The notes beneath the pieces were generated by a model. That model saw only the letters and a program-made list of their open reading frames with translations. It searched no databases and had not been told where the DNA came from. Source: Synechococcus sp. MU1617 (GTDB lineage: Bacteria > Cyanobacteriota > Cyanobacteriia > PCC-6307 > Cyanobiaceae). Taken from it: DNA of 64,000 bases. A program made the translations under genes and the position numbers. This document shows, in pieces, positions 19,569 to 27,600 of the stretch (position 1 is the first letter of the stretch; each line of letters begins with the position of its first letter). Location of the stretch: contig NZ_VTLB01000002.1 in the NCBI RefSeq assembly GCF_020514235.1, positions 582,815-646,814 of the forward strand, in the 5' to 3' direction.

Positions 19569-22415
19569 TCAGAAGGGTCGATCCGCGTTGGTGGTTTCCA
19601 TCCAGTTCGTTGGGGTGTAGGGCACAAATGGCACGCCTGTGCCCTTGAAGTCAAAGTCGTTGAGCCGGAAGCGAACGCCACCAATGCCCTTGTAGGGATT
19701 GAAGTAGACCCCTACGTCGTAGCTGCGCCGTTGCCAGCGCAATTCGATGTTGGAGTTGACGGTTTTTCCGTAGTACTTCGAACCGGGATCGACGTTGTAA
19801 CTGACGCCGGTGCTCAGAACGACCGGTCCAACAATCTGTTGGGTTAGGCCGACCCCAAGGGTGGCGAGATCGACGTTCCGATCGAAGTCGAACGGGCTGT
19901 CGCCGTTTTTCAGGGATCCGCTGCCGACGATCGAGATCTGCGTGAAATCGAGGAAGGGCTTGCTGAAGGTGCCCAGGGTGATGGTGGGGCCTCCGCTGAG
20001 ACTCAGGGTCTCCTGGTGACGGCCATCGCCGTACACCGCAATTGAGGTGTTGACGTTGGTGTTCAGGCTCAGCCCCGGAACGATGGGGACGGGGGAATAG
20101 CGATAGGCCGCTGTTGGAATGAGCTCGGCTGTCTTGCCTTTCAGCAATGGAATCTTGCTGGTGACGGAGGCGAACAAGCTGCCACGCCCACTGCGCAAAC
20201 GGCGGTCGCTGTTGAAGCGGTCGGCGTCGTAGTCGCCGATGGCACCGCGAATCAGGTAGTCGTGGTCAACCTCGCCTGTCGACCAGCTGCCCTTGGTCTC
20301 GGCATAAACGCCATAGGCCGCATGGATGTTGGTTTCACCGAGGGAGCCATTCCAGGTGCGGTAGCGGTAAGCCCCGAAAAGATTGGTGTTCAGCACACCC
20401 AAACCACCGAGGTTGATATCCCGGCCGAAACTTCCCCAGTAGCGGCTGCTGCTGAGGATGTCCGTGGGGTCGAAGCTGCTGATATCGGCGTCGACGTTCA
20501 GTTCGTAATTCCCATAGCGGCCGCGCATTTTGGCGTCCAAGCCAAACAAATCTGCGGCGCTGTTGAAGTCGCCATCAATGGCGCGCTGAACCATGAACTG
20601 CGGTTGAACGGACAGCTCAGTGCTGGTGCCGATGGTCAGCGGCTTGAGGTTGCGTCCCACAAAAAGGCCACCGCGGTCTCTGTTGTCGATGCCTACAACG
20701 AAGCGGTTCTCAACTTCCTCTTCCTTCTGGATGAGTTGTCGACGGGTGACCGGAATGGGTAGCCGCTCTTCGACGATCAGCCGGTTGCGTCGCGCCGAGA
20801 TCAGCACGTCTCCATTGGCTTGTTCGCGGGCGATCACATCTTCTGCATCGATCCTGGTTTGCGCTGGGGTAAAGGGATCGTTGCTGAAGCCCATGCGATC
20901 GGCTTGCCAGCCATCCGCTGTAACCAAGACTTTCGAGGCCTGAACTCTCCAGCGGCTGATCGTGCCATTGAGGAAATTTGTGCTTCCCAGGCTCTTCAAT
21001 TGAGGAACCTTGACCACGCCGAAGCGGTTTTCATCTCTGACTGAGGAATTCAGGCGTTGAACGGGGATGCCACTGCGCCGTTCGATGCTGAAGCTGCCCT
21101 GGAGGTCGACGTCTGAGATGCGTTGGTCGATCTTGGCGATCGCCTCAGTTCGCATGGCCTGCTGCTCGGCTGGCGAGATCGTGGGTTGTTCCGTTTTGTC
21201 GCCGCCGTTCACATGACGCTGGGGGGCTCCTCCATCGCCGAGGGCAATCGAGTCGAGACGCTCGGAGAGGGAGGAGGGCTTGACGCGCTGGCCGCGATCC
21301 GGGTCGTCACACTCCGGCAGTGGCGGCACCATGGCGCTCTCCGGCTTGGGTGTATCCCGTCCCCAGCGGTAGCGCAGGCCCAGCAAGTAGGCATTGCTGC
21401 CCTCAGTGACGCCTCCATAGGTGCCGAATGCACCGGAGCGGTGGTGAATCCGGCCAACGAGCGAGAGGTCGGAGGACACTGCTGCCTCCACCTCGAAGCC
21501 GAGATAGTTCAACAGTTGGGTGTAGTTCTCGCGGAATGTTTTCTCGTAAAGGCTGACGTTGGAGTTGTAGCTGATGCCTTCAACAACGCTGAAGCTCAGC
21601 CAAGGCTGAACCCAGACACGCGCTCCGATTCCAAGCACCCCTTCGCCGAAGTTCTGTGCGGGCAGATCGGCATAGGCCTTGCTCTGGTTGAATTCGCCCC
21701 CCTGTTGCTGCTTGGCGATGTGGCTGAACAGGTCGGCCTCAAGTTCAATGGCGAATGGACCAGCGCGCATGATCCGTTTCTGCACGCCGACGCCCAACAC
21801 GGCTTCGGGACGCATTCGACCGTTGAACAGGAAGGTGTCGCCGAAGGCGGCATCAATCATCTGACCGCCCCAGGCCGTGACTGCCCAAGGTTGCGGATGC
21901 CAGTCGGGAACCGGAGGAAGCAGCGGCGGGCATGCCACAGGAGGCATGTCTTCAACGCTTGCTGGGGTGGGTGACTCAGGCGGGGCTGATGGTGTTCGAG
22001 AGGTTGTTAACGGATTGGTGAGGGGCTCCTCAAGGTCGATCACTCCGTAAACATCATTGAGCTGACCTTCGTTTTGAACGAGGTTGTAGCGAAAGCTCGA
22101 TGCTTGAAAAAATTGCTTGCCACGTCTGAAACGGACGGCGCCGCGGGCGTAAAGCGTGCGATAAGCAGCATCAAATTCGATGCGATCAGCGCGTAGTTCA
22201 GCGTTTCCGAGCTGAACAGAAACGTTGCCTTCGGCGATCGTGGCCTTGGACTTGGTGTCGGTGTATTGGCGATCGGCACGAACGTTCAGGCGCGCCGGCG
22301 CTGGAGCAACTGTCTCTGACGTTGATTCAGCTGAACCGGCCGTGACGGGCAACACAGAAACCGACCCTGTCATCAGGGTTCCGGTCAATGCAAAGAGAAG
22401 GCGGTGCGCCGCCAA
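19569..22415 (-). CDS. LptD-like outer-membrane protein (OstA + inserted PagL-like domain + DUF3769)
   Basis: This 948-residue protein has a signal peptide (about residues 1-29), an OstA/LptA-like beta-jellyroll (about 42-130: TIAEGNVSVQLGNAELRADRIEFD), a proline-rich linker (132-172), an inserted strand-rich domain (about 175-352), a charged linker, and a long C-terminal beta-barrel (about 540-948) of the DUF3769 type. The cyanobacterial DUF3769 proteins are taken as the local LptD, which inserts lipopolysaccharide into the outer leaflet. The inserted domain contains His325-x-Ser327 and Glu338 followed by LLGLRYRW, which resembles the active site of lipid A 3-O-deacylase PagL. The LptD role is family knowledge; the PagL resemblance is my own reading. 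Confidence 0.85.
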   Translation of the reverse strand: MAAHRLLFALTGTLMTGSVSVLPVTAGSAESTSETVAPAPARLNVRADRQYTDTKSKATIAEGNVSVQLGNAELRADRIEFDAAYRTLYARGAVRFRRGKQFFQASSFRYNLVQNEGQLNDVYGVIDLEEPLTNPLTTSRTPSAPPESPTPASVEDMPPVACPPLLPPVPDWHPQPWAVTAWGGQMIDAAFGDTFLFNGRMRPEAVLGVGVQKRIMRAGPFAIELEADLFSHIAKQQQGGEFNQSKAYADLPAQNFGEGVLGIGARVWVQPWLSFSVVEGISYNSNVSLYEKTFRENYTQLLNYLGFEVEAAVSSDLSLVGRIHHRSGAFGTYGGVTEGSNAYLLGLRYRWGRDTPKPESAMVPPLPECDDPDRGQRVKPSSLSERLDSIALGDGGAPQRHVNGGDKTEQPTISPAEQQAMRTEAIAKIDQRISDVDLQGSFSIERRSGIPVQRLNSSVRDENRFGVVKVPQLKSLGSTNFLNGTISRWRVQASKVLVTADGWQADRMGFSNDPFTPAQTRIDAEDVIAREQANGDVLISARRNRLIVEERLPIPVTRRQLIQKEEEVENRFVVGIDNRDRGGLFVGRNLKPLTIGTSTELSVQPQFMVQRAIDGDFNSAADLFGLDAKMRGRYGNYELNVDADISSFDPTDILSSSRYWGSFGRDINLGGLGVLNTNLFGAYRYRTWNGSLGETNIHAAYGVYAETKGSWSTGEVDHDYLIRGAIGDYDADRFNSDRRLRSGRGSLFASVTSKIPLLKGKTAELIPTAAYRYSPVPIVPGLSLNTNVNTSIAVYGDGRHQETLSLSGGPTITLGTFSKPFLDFTQISIVGSGSLKNGDSPFDFDRNVDLATLGVGLTQQIVGPVVLSTGVSYNVDPGSKYYGKTVNSNIELRWQRRSYDVGVYFNPYKGIGGVRFRLNDFDFKGTGVPFVPYTPTNWMETTNADRPF

Positions 22416-22468
22416 GGCAATCCTGCTGCGGCCAATGAGCTTGCCAGCTCATTTCAGAAATCACGGTC

Positions 22469-22500
22469 CGATCAGACCAGTGTGTGGCGCGGTCTGATCG
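22469..22500. other. Perfect 10-bp stem-loop between psbI and the LptD-like gene
   Basis: 22469-22478 pairs perfectly with 22491-22500 around a 12-base loop. It begins 10 bases after the psbI stop and ends about 54 bases before the LptD-like start (minus-strand direction). It may protect or end the psbI transcript or act in the leader of the next gene. No T run follows. Confidence 0.5.
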
Positions 22501-22510
22501 AAGGGGTGAA

Positions 22511-22630
22511 TCAATCTTCCAGGTCTTTGCGGCTGGGGGTGCGGCTTGGATCGCTCGCAAGGAACCCGAACACGAAGATGCCGAGGAAGAAGAAGACGAC
22601 CGAGTAAACGGAGATCTTGAGGGCGAGCAT
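22511..22630 (-). CDS. psbI: Photosystem II reaction centre protein I
   Basis: PsbI is a single-span subunit next to D1 that helps early photosystem II assembly in thylakoids. The 39-residue product reads [19 protein letters not shown] followed by [20 protein letters not shown], which is the family pattern: a short start, one membrane helix, then the SxDPxRxPxRKDLE tail. It is divergent from the GH38 mannosidase gene and lies upstream of the LptD-like gene on the same strand. Confidence 0.95.
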   Translation of the reverse strand: MLALKISVYSVVFFFLGIFVFGFLASDPSRTPSRKDLED

Positions 22631-22667
22631 GGAGACCGACCGGCGTCTGTGACTAGGGCATCATCCT

Positions 22668-25634
22668 ATGGGGCATGACAGCGTCAGCAGGGGTATGAAC
22701 CCTGATCAGGTCGGTCGATCGGAGTGGATTGAAACGTTTCGCAGTCGCTCGCGTCGTGATCTGCGCGCAGGGTGGCGCCGCTCAGGTGCCGCCCAGGCTG
22801 GGTTTTTCCTCGATGAAAGCTGGGGAGCAAGGCATCGTCCCGACTGGGCCAAACGTGGTCTGCTGATTTGGCCAAGAGGGCGACAGTGGCTGCGGCTTGA
22901 GCAGCAGTTGAGCTGGCCTGATGGCTGGTCTGCCAGTGATTTCTGTAGTGCTCGGCTGGTGCTGAGCTGGTGGGCCGAGCAGATGCGGCTCTGGGTGGAT
23001 GGCGTGCTGGTTCATGAGGGAGATCTGTTCGATACCGCCTGTCGCTGGCCTTTGCCTGAGGCTTGTCGTGAGGGGGCGGCGCTGGATCTTGTCCTGGAGC
23101 TCTGCAGCCCTTTGCATGACGACGGAGCTCTGATCAGCAGCCATCTCGATCTGGAGCCGCAGGCCGCTGGCCCTGATCCCGAGCGCACGTTGTTGCCTGC
23201 GGCCTTGGAACTGCATCTAGCGGCGGATGGAGACCTGCCGTCGCATTGGGCGGATCTGAATCCCAGCGGTGTTGAGGCGCAGGCCGCTGTTGCAATGCAC
23301 CTGGATCAGGTGGACCCTCCACGAGGGTCGTTGCATTGGCTGGGTCATGCCCATCTCGATCTGGCTTGGCTCTGGCCGGTCGCCGATACCTGGCAGGCCG
23401 CTGAACGCACCTTCCGATCAGCGTTGGCTCTGATGCGTCGCTGGCCCGAGCTGCGCTTTGCCCATTCCACGCCGGCCCTCTACGCGTGGATGGAGCAACA
23501 TCGCCCGGCTCTGTTCGCGGAGATCCAGGTGGCCAGCCGCGCCGGTCGCTGGGAACCGATCAACGGCCCCTGGGTGGAGACCGACTGTGTGCTGGTCAGC
23601 ACGGCGTCGTTGTGGAATCAGTTTGTTCTCGGTCAGGACGACAGCCGGCGCCGCTTCCCGGAATGGACCCATGAGCTGGCCTGGTTGCCGGACAGCTTTG
23701 GCTTCGCTGCTGGCCTGCCTGCGGTGGCGGCAGCCACCGGTGTGCGCTGGTTCTGCACCCACAAGCTGGCCTGGAATGCTGAGAACCCTTTCCCCCATCG
23801 TTTGTTCCGCTGGCGCGGACGGGGACGGTCTGAACTGCGCAGCCTGATGCTGCCGCCGATCGGACGTCGAGCTGATCCTGTGGAGATGCTGGTAGAGCAG
23901 CGGGCATGGCATCAGGCCACGGGGCTGGAGGCGGCGCTCTGGATTCCGGGCGTTGGTGATCACGGTGGTGGCCCCACCGAGGAGTTGCTGGCGCAGATCG
24001 AGCTCTGGGAGGGGCAAGCAGCCGCCCTGCCCGCCCGTGCCGGCACGGTGCGGGAGTTCCTGACAAGCCTGGAGCAGGACGATCAGGCCTGGCCGGTGTG
24101 GCGTGATGAGCTCTTCCTGGAGTTGCACCGCGGTTGCGCCACCAGCCGTCCCGATCAGAAGCGCCACAACCGAACGCTTGAACGGCTTTTGCGGGAAGCC
24201 GACACTGTTTCGGCCCTGTTGGCCATGGCCGGCCGGGATGGCGGTGGCAGCGATTGGCGCCCGCTGTTGTTTCAGCAGTTTCACGACATTCTTCCGGGAA
24301 CTTCGATCCCGGAGGTGTTTGAACAGGCGGAACCGGTTTGGCGCTCGGCCCGGCGCCAGGCCCGCCGTGAGCGCGACCGGCGGCTGGCAAGGCTGCCTCG
24401 TTCTAAGGGCACAGCGGCGGAATGGAGTTGGTGGGGTCTGCAGCCCTTGGCCTCCTGGTCGCCTCTGGTTCGTCTTCCGGTGGGGTCGTGGTCAGCCAAC
24501 GCCGTTTCACTTCCGCAGCAAGCGGCTGCCGGTGGTGGCACCTGGGTGCAGTTACCGCGTCAGCACGGGACTTGTTCTGTGCCGCTCCGGCGAGAACCAG
24601 GGTTGGCGTCCGGCGCTGCTCAGCCCCGTCAGCCTGTGGTCATCACGTCGCTTGGGTCGGGAGTTTGGCGCGTGGGTAATGGTCTGATCGATATTGACGT
24701 CTCCGCGGCAGGACTGCTGGCTCTGCGGGATCGCGATGGACGGAATCAGTTGTCGTCCCCCCTGCAGTTGGAGCGGTATCGGGACCGGGGCGAATTCTGG
24801 GATGCCTGGGATCTGGCGGCGGACTACCGATCCCAGCCCTTGGGTGTCATGTCCATGGATGTCGTGGAATGGCTCGATCAGGGGCCCCTGGTGGCCCATC
24901 TGGTGCTGCGGCGCCAGCTCGGCGCCAGTTGCATGCGTCTGGACCTGCGGCTGAAGGCCGACACGCCCTGGTTGGAGCTGATCTGCAGTGTCGACTGGTG
25001 TCAGACCCATGAGCTGCTGCGCCTGGACCTGCCACTGGCGACCCCTGCTGTCCGTATCGCTGCCGACACCAGCGGGGGGGTGATCGAACGGCCCGCTGAA
25101 CCGATGACGGCTCGAGAACAAGCCCGCTGGGAAGTCCCTGTGATCTCCTGGTTCGCTTCGCAGTCGCCAGCTCCCGGAGGCGGGATGGCTGTGTTGCTGG
25201 ACGGTCCCCAGGGTGTGGATTGGTCTTCAGACCGACTCGGCATTTCGCTGCTGCGGGGTCCGACCTGGCCTGACCCCAGCGCTGATCAGGGGTGGCATCG
25301 CCAGCGTTTGGCCCTTATGCCGTTCTCCGGCTCCTGGAGTGATGCCGGTGTGCCGCAGGCGGCAATTGCGTTTCGCGAGCCCGGGTGGTGCGCGGCTTTG
25401 CCTGCGGAGCTGCGTCAGTGGTTCCCATCGCTGCCGCTTCAACTCACGCCGGTGGCCTTGGAGCGCCATGTCGACGCTTGCCTGCTGAAGCTGCTCAATG
25501 CGGGGTCAGCGCGCTGCTGTTGGACCCCCGGTGCGGGGTGGAGTGTCCGCAGGCAGGCTGATTCCAATGCTGCTGATGCCGTGGTGATCGCTCCGGGAGA
25601 ACTCGTCTCTCTGGTGGTTGATCAGTCCTCGTGA
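22668..25634 (+). CDS. GH38 alpha-mannosidase
   Basis: This 988-residue protein is a glycoside hydrolase family 38 enzyme that removes alpha-linked mannose. An N-terminal beta domain (1-220) precedes the catalytic domain with the zinc motif GHAHLDLAWLWP (His229, Asp231), RWEPINGPWVETD, and the nucleophile Asp342 in LPDSFGF; a long C-terminal beta region follows and a C-terminal domain ends in PGELVSLVV. There is no signal peptide, so the enzyme is probably cytosolic. The ATG at 22695 is an alternative start. The 3' end overlaps psbN by 13 bases. The natural substrate is unknown. Confidence 0.93.
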   Translation: MGHDSVSRGMNPDQVGRSEWIETFRSRSRRDLRAGWRRSGAAQAGFFLDESWGARHRPDWAKRGLLIWPRGRQWLRLEQQLSWPDGWSASDFCSARLVLSWWAEQMRLWVDGVLVHEGDLFDTACRWPLPEACREGAALDLVLELCSPLHDDGALISSHLDLEPQAAGPDPERTLLPAALELHLAADGDLPSHWADLNPSGVEAQAAVAMHLDQVDPPRGSLHWLGHAHLDLAWLWPVADTWQAAERTFRSALALMRRWPELRFAHSTPALYAWMEQHRPALFAEIQVASRAGRWEPINGPWVETDCVLVSTASLWNQFVLGQDDSRRRFPEWTHELAWLPDSFGFAAGLPAVAAATGVRWFCTHKLAWNAENPFPHRLFRWRGRGRSELRSLMLPPIGRRADPVEMLVEQRAWHQATGLEAALWIPGVGDHGGGPTEELLAQIELWEGQAAALPARAGTVREFLTSLEQDDQAWPVWRDELFLELHRGCATSRPDQKRHNRTLERLLREADTVSALLAMAGRDGGGSDWRPLLFQQFHDILPGTSIPEVFEQAEPVWRSARRQARRERDRRLARLPRSKGTAAEWSWWGLQPLASWSPLVRLPVGSWSANAVSLPQQAAAGGGTWVQLPRQHGTCSVPLRREPGLASGAAQPRQPVVITSLGSGVWRVGNGLIDIDVSAAGLLALRDRDGRNQLSSPLQLERYRDRGEFWDAWDLAADYRSQPLGVMSMDVVEWLDQGPLVAHLVLRRQLGASCMRLDLRLKADTPWLELICSVDWCQTHELLRLDLPLATPAVRIAADTSGGVIERPAEPMTAREQARWEVPVISWFASQSPAPGGGMAVLLDGPQGVDWSSDRLGISLLRGPTWPDPSADQGWHRQRLALMPFSGSWSDAGVPQAAIAFREPGWCAALPAELRQWFPSLPLQLTPVALERHVDACLLKLLNAGSARCCWTPGAGWSVRRQADSNAADAVVIAPGELVSLVVDQSS

Positions 25635-25762
25635 TCGTCGAACGGGTCGTCGAGTGCTTTTGATGGAGGTCCAAAGGCCTGGTACACGCCAAATCCGGTG
25701 AGTCCGAACAAAACGGCGAGCACGCCAATGGCGACGGACAGGGCTGGGGACGACGTTTCCAT
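25622..25762 (-). CDS. psbN: Photosystem II assembly protein PsbN
   Basis: PsbN is a small single-span thylakoid protein needed for photosystem II assembly rather than a permanent subunit. The 46-residue product starts [20 protein letters not shown], continues through [20 protein letters not shown] and ends FDDHED, matching the family. Its place opposite and divergent from psbH is the usual cyanobacterial and chloroplast arrangement. Confidence 0.95.
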   Translation of the reverse strand: METSSPALSVAIGVLAVLFGLTGFGVYQAFGPPSKALDDPFDDHED

Positions 25763-25846
25763 CACATCTCTCGACAGGATCAACCCCGAACCGGAGTCGG
25801 CCCCTACAGTATCGAGACTTCAAACCACCCGAGACCCGGCGTCGCC

Positions 25847-26047
25847 ATGGCACAACGCACCCGTCTGGGAGACCTTCTCCGCCCACTTAACTCCGAGTAC
25901 GGCAAGGTGGTACCCGGATGGGGCACCACTCCGGTGATGGGCATCTTCATGGTGCTGTTTCTTGTGTTTCTGCTGGTGATTCTTCAGCTGTACAACAAGT
26001 CCCTCATCCTCGACGGCATCAACGTGAACTGGAACGGCCTCGGCTGA
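25847..26047 (+). CDS. psbH: Photosystem II 10 kDa protein PsbH
   Basis: PsbH is a single-span subunit near CP47 that helps photosystem II repair. The 66-residue product has the family features: [26 protein letters not shown] split before the membrane helix, the helix [20 protein letters not shown], and the lumenal end INVNWNGLG. The 84-base gap to psbN should hold both promoters. tatA follows after 9 bases. Confidence 0.97.
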   Translation: MAQRTRLGDLLRPLNSEYGKVVPGWGTTPVMGIFMVLFLVFLLVILQLYNKSLILDGINVNWNGLG

Positions 26048-26056
26048 TCAGCACCC

Positions 26057-26287
26057 ATGAACATCTTCGGCGTCGGTCTCCCCGAAATGGCGGTTATCGG
26101 CGCCGTTGCTCTTTTGGTCTTCGGGCCGAAACGGTTGCCAGAACTTGGCCGGACCCTCGGAAAAACCCTGAAGGGCTTCCAATCCGCGTCCAAGGAATTC
26201 GAGCGCGAGATCAACAAAGCCATGGCTGAGCCGGAGGTGTCCGGTGAGGCTGCGAAGCCGGCCGAAGAACTTCCCCCCAGCGACTGA
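26057..26287 (+). CDS. tatA: Sec-independent translocase subunit TatA/E
   Basis: TatA forms the pore that moves folded twin-arginine proteins across thylakoid or inner membranes. The 76-residue product has one N-terminal membrane helix (residues ~4-22), the hinge FGPKRLPELGRTLGKTLKGF and an amphipathic helix, then an acidic tail. These place it clearly in TatA/E. It lies 9 bases after psbH and 14 before pth, an arrangement that suggests a shared transcript. Confidence 0.95.
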   Translation: MNIFGVGLPEMAVIGAVALLVFGPKRLPELGRTLGKTLKGFQSASKEFEREINKAMAEPEVSGEAAKPAEELPPSD

Positions 26288-26301
26288 GTTGTTCCAGCGG
26301 T

Positions 26302-26919
26302 ATGACCACTGATCTCAAGCTGGTGGTGGGACTGGGCAATCCGGGGGCGAAATATGCAGGCACTCGTCACAACATCGGCTTCATGGCCCTAGAGCTTTTT
26401 GGTGAGCGCTCTGGATTCAGTTTTCGTCAGCAAGCCAAGTTGCATGGTCTTGCAGCAGATACAGGGGTGGGTGAGCAGCGGTTGCGCTTACTGATGCCCC
26501 AGACCTACATGAATGACAGTGGACGCGCGATTCGTGCTGCCCTTGATTGGTTCGGGCTGGAGCCCCACCAACTGCTGGTGCTGGTGGACGACATGGATCT
26601 TCCGCTCGGTCGTTTGCGATTGCGGGCCCAGGGCAGCGCCGGTGGCCACAACGGCTTGCGCAGCACCATTCAACATCTCGGGACTCAGGCGTTTCCCAGG
26701 CTGCGGATCGGCATTGGTGCACCAGCTGAGAATCCTGCTGAGCGTCGCGCCCGAACGGTGTCCCATGTTCTTGGCCCGTTCAGCAAGGTGGAGCAACCTT
26801 GTGTCGGCGCTGTTCTTGATGCTGTTCTGGACGGGATTCAACGTCTTCAGCGCCAGAGCTTTGAGCGTGCTGGAACCTGGATCAACGGTTTTCGCTATGA
26901 CCTGGAGCCAGTCGACTGA
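26302..26919 (+). CDS. pth: Peptidyl-tRNA hydrolase
   Basis: Pth frees tRNA from stalled peptidyl-tRNA. At 205 residues it has family length. Visible are VGLGNPGAKYAGTRHNIGF with the catalytic His, LMPQTYMNDSG, LVLVDDMDLPLGRLRLR with the catalytic-site Asp, and GSAGGHNGLRSTIQHLG. The stop shares a base with the next ATG. Confidence 0.96.
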   Translation: MTTDLKLVVGLGNPGAKYAGTRHNIGFMALELFGERSGFSFRQQAKLHGLAADTGVGEQRLRLLMPQTYMNDSGRAIRAALDWFGLEPHQLLVLVDDMDLPLGRLRLRAQGSAGGHNGLRSTIQHLGTQAFPRLRIGIGAPAENPAERRARTVSHVLGPFSKVEQPCVGAVLDAVLDGIQRLQRQSFERAGTWINGFRYDLEPVD

Positions 26920-27176
26920 TGCCGGCTCTCCCGGCGACAACGGCCCATTTGCGGGTGCTCCGCCAGTGTTTTCAAGCCAAGTGCGTGGAGGGTGAAGTCT
27001 CAGCTGGAGGCTTCGAGTGGCAGTTCTCCTGGGCCTTTGACCGCGGCGAACTGATGGTGGAGCCGTCCTTGGGACGAGCCCTGATTGAGGATGCCCTTCG
27101 GCGGTTTCTGGTGCGTTCTGATTACAGGCTGGAACCGGGGGGTGACTACACCTTCATGGTTAGGGCCAGGTTCTGA
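26919..27176 (+). CDS. DUF3146 family protein
   Basis: This 85-residue soluble protein fits DUF3146, a cyanobacterial family with no known role. Conserved-looking stretches are EGEVSAGGFEWQFSW, GRALIEDALRRFL and the end DYRLEPGGDYTFMVRARF, which suggest a small alpha/beta fold. Its ATG overlaps the pth stop by one base, so it is translationally coupled to pth. The 3' end overlaps the convergent YqgF-like gene by 17 bases. Confidence 0.82.
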   Translation: MPALPATTAHLRVLRQCFQAKCVEGEVSAGGFEWQFSWAFDRGELMVEPSLGRALIEDALRRFLVRSDYRLEPGGDYTFMVRARF

Positions 27177-27600
27177 GCGAGAACGTGGGAGCAGGCACCG
27201 GCCATTTCAGGCGGCACTGCAGGTGCTCCTCGAGCATCACCAAAGCGGCCACGGCATCCAGATCCACCGGTGGAATGCGCAGTCCTGCCGGCAGCATCCG
27301 TCGCCAACCTCGAGCCGGCCACAACGTCCAGTAACGCTGTCTTGCCCTCAGGGTTGTTCCCTGTTCAGGAATCACGGTGAGATTGCCCAGCCATTCCAGT
27401 CGCTTGATCCAGGCTCGGCTGCCCGTGCCGTCGCCGATCAGGATGCGGTCGAGAGCTTGGTCGTGATTCCACTTCTCCAGCCAGGGTCCCACAGCGTCCG
27501 GGGCCAGCACATGCCCTTCGCGCACGAGGCCGAGCTGAAGATCAGCCAGCACAAGACCACATTTGCAGCGGCCTGGATCGAGAACGGCCACCCGTTTCAT
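27160..27600 (-). CDS. YqgF/RuvX-like RNase H-fold nuclease, divergent
   Basis: The 146-residue protein starts with MKRVAVLDPGRCKCGLVLAD, the first strand pair and catalytic Asp8 of the YqgF/RuvX RNase H fold. A middle strand (LDRILIGDGTGSR) and a final acidic helix (PPVDLDAVAALVMLEEHL) could supply the other metal ligands. The standard YqgF glycine-rich and arginine motifs are changed, so it looks like a cyanobacterial paralog rather than the canonical 16S-processing enzyme. It overlaps the end of the DUF3084 gene by 4 bases and is probably coupled to it. Confidence 0.75.
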   Translation of the reverse strand: MKRVAVLDPGRCKCGLVLADLQLGLVREGHVLAPDAVGPWLEKWNHDQALDRILIGDGTGSRAWIKRLEWLGNLTVIPEQGTTLRARQRYWTLWPARGWRRMLPAGLRIPPVDLDAVAALVMLEEHLQCRLKWPVPAPTFSLRTWP

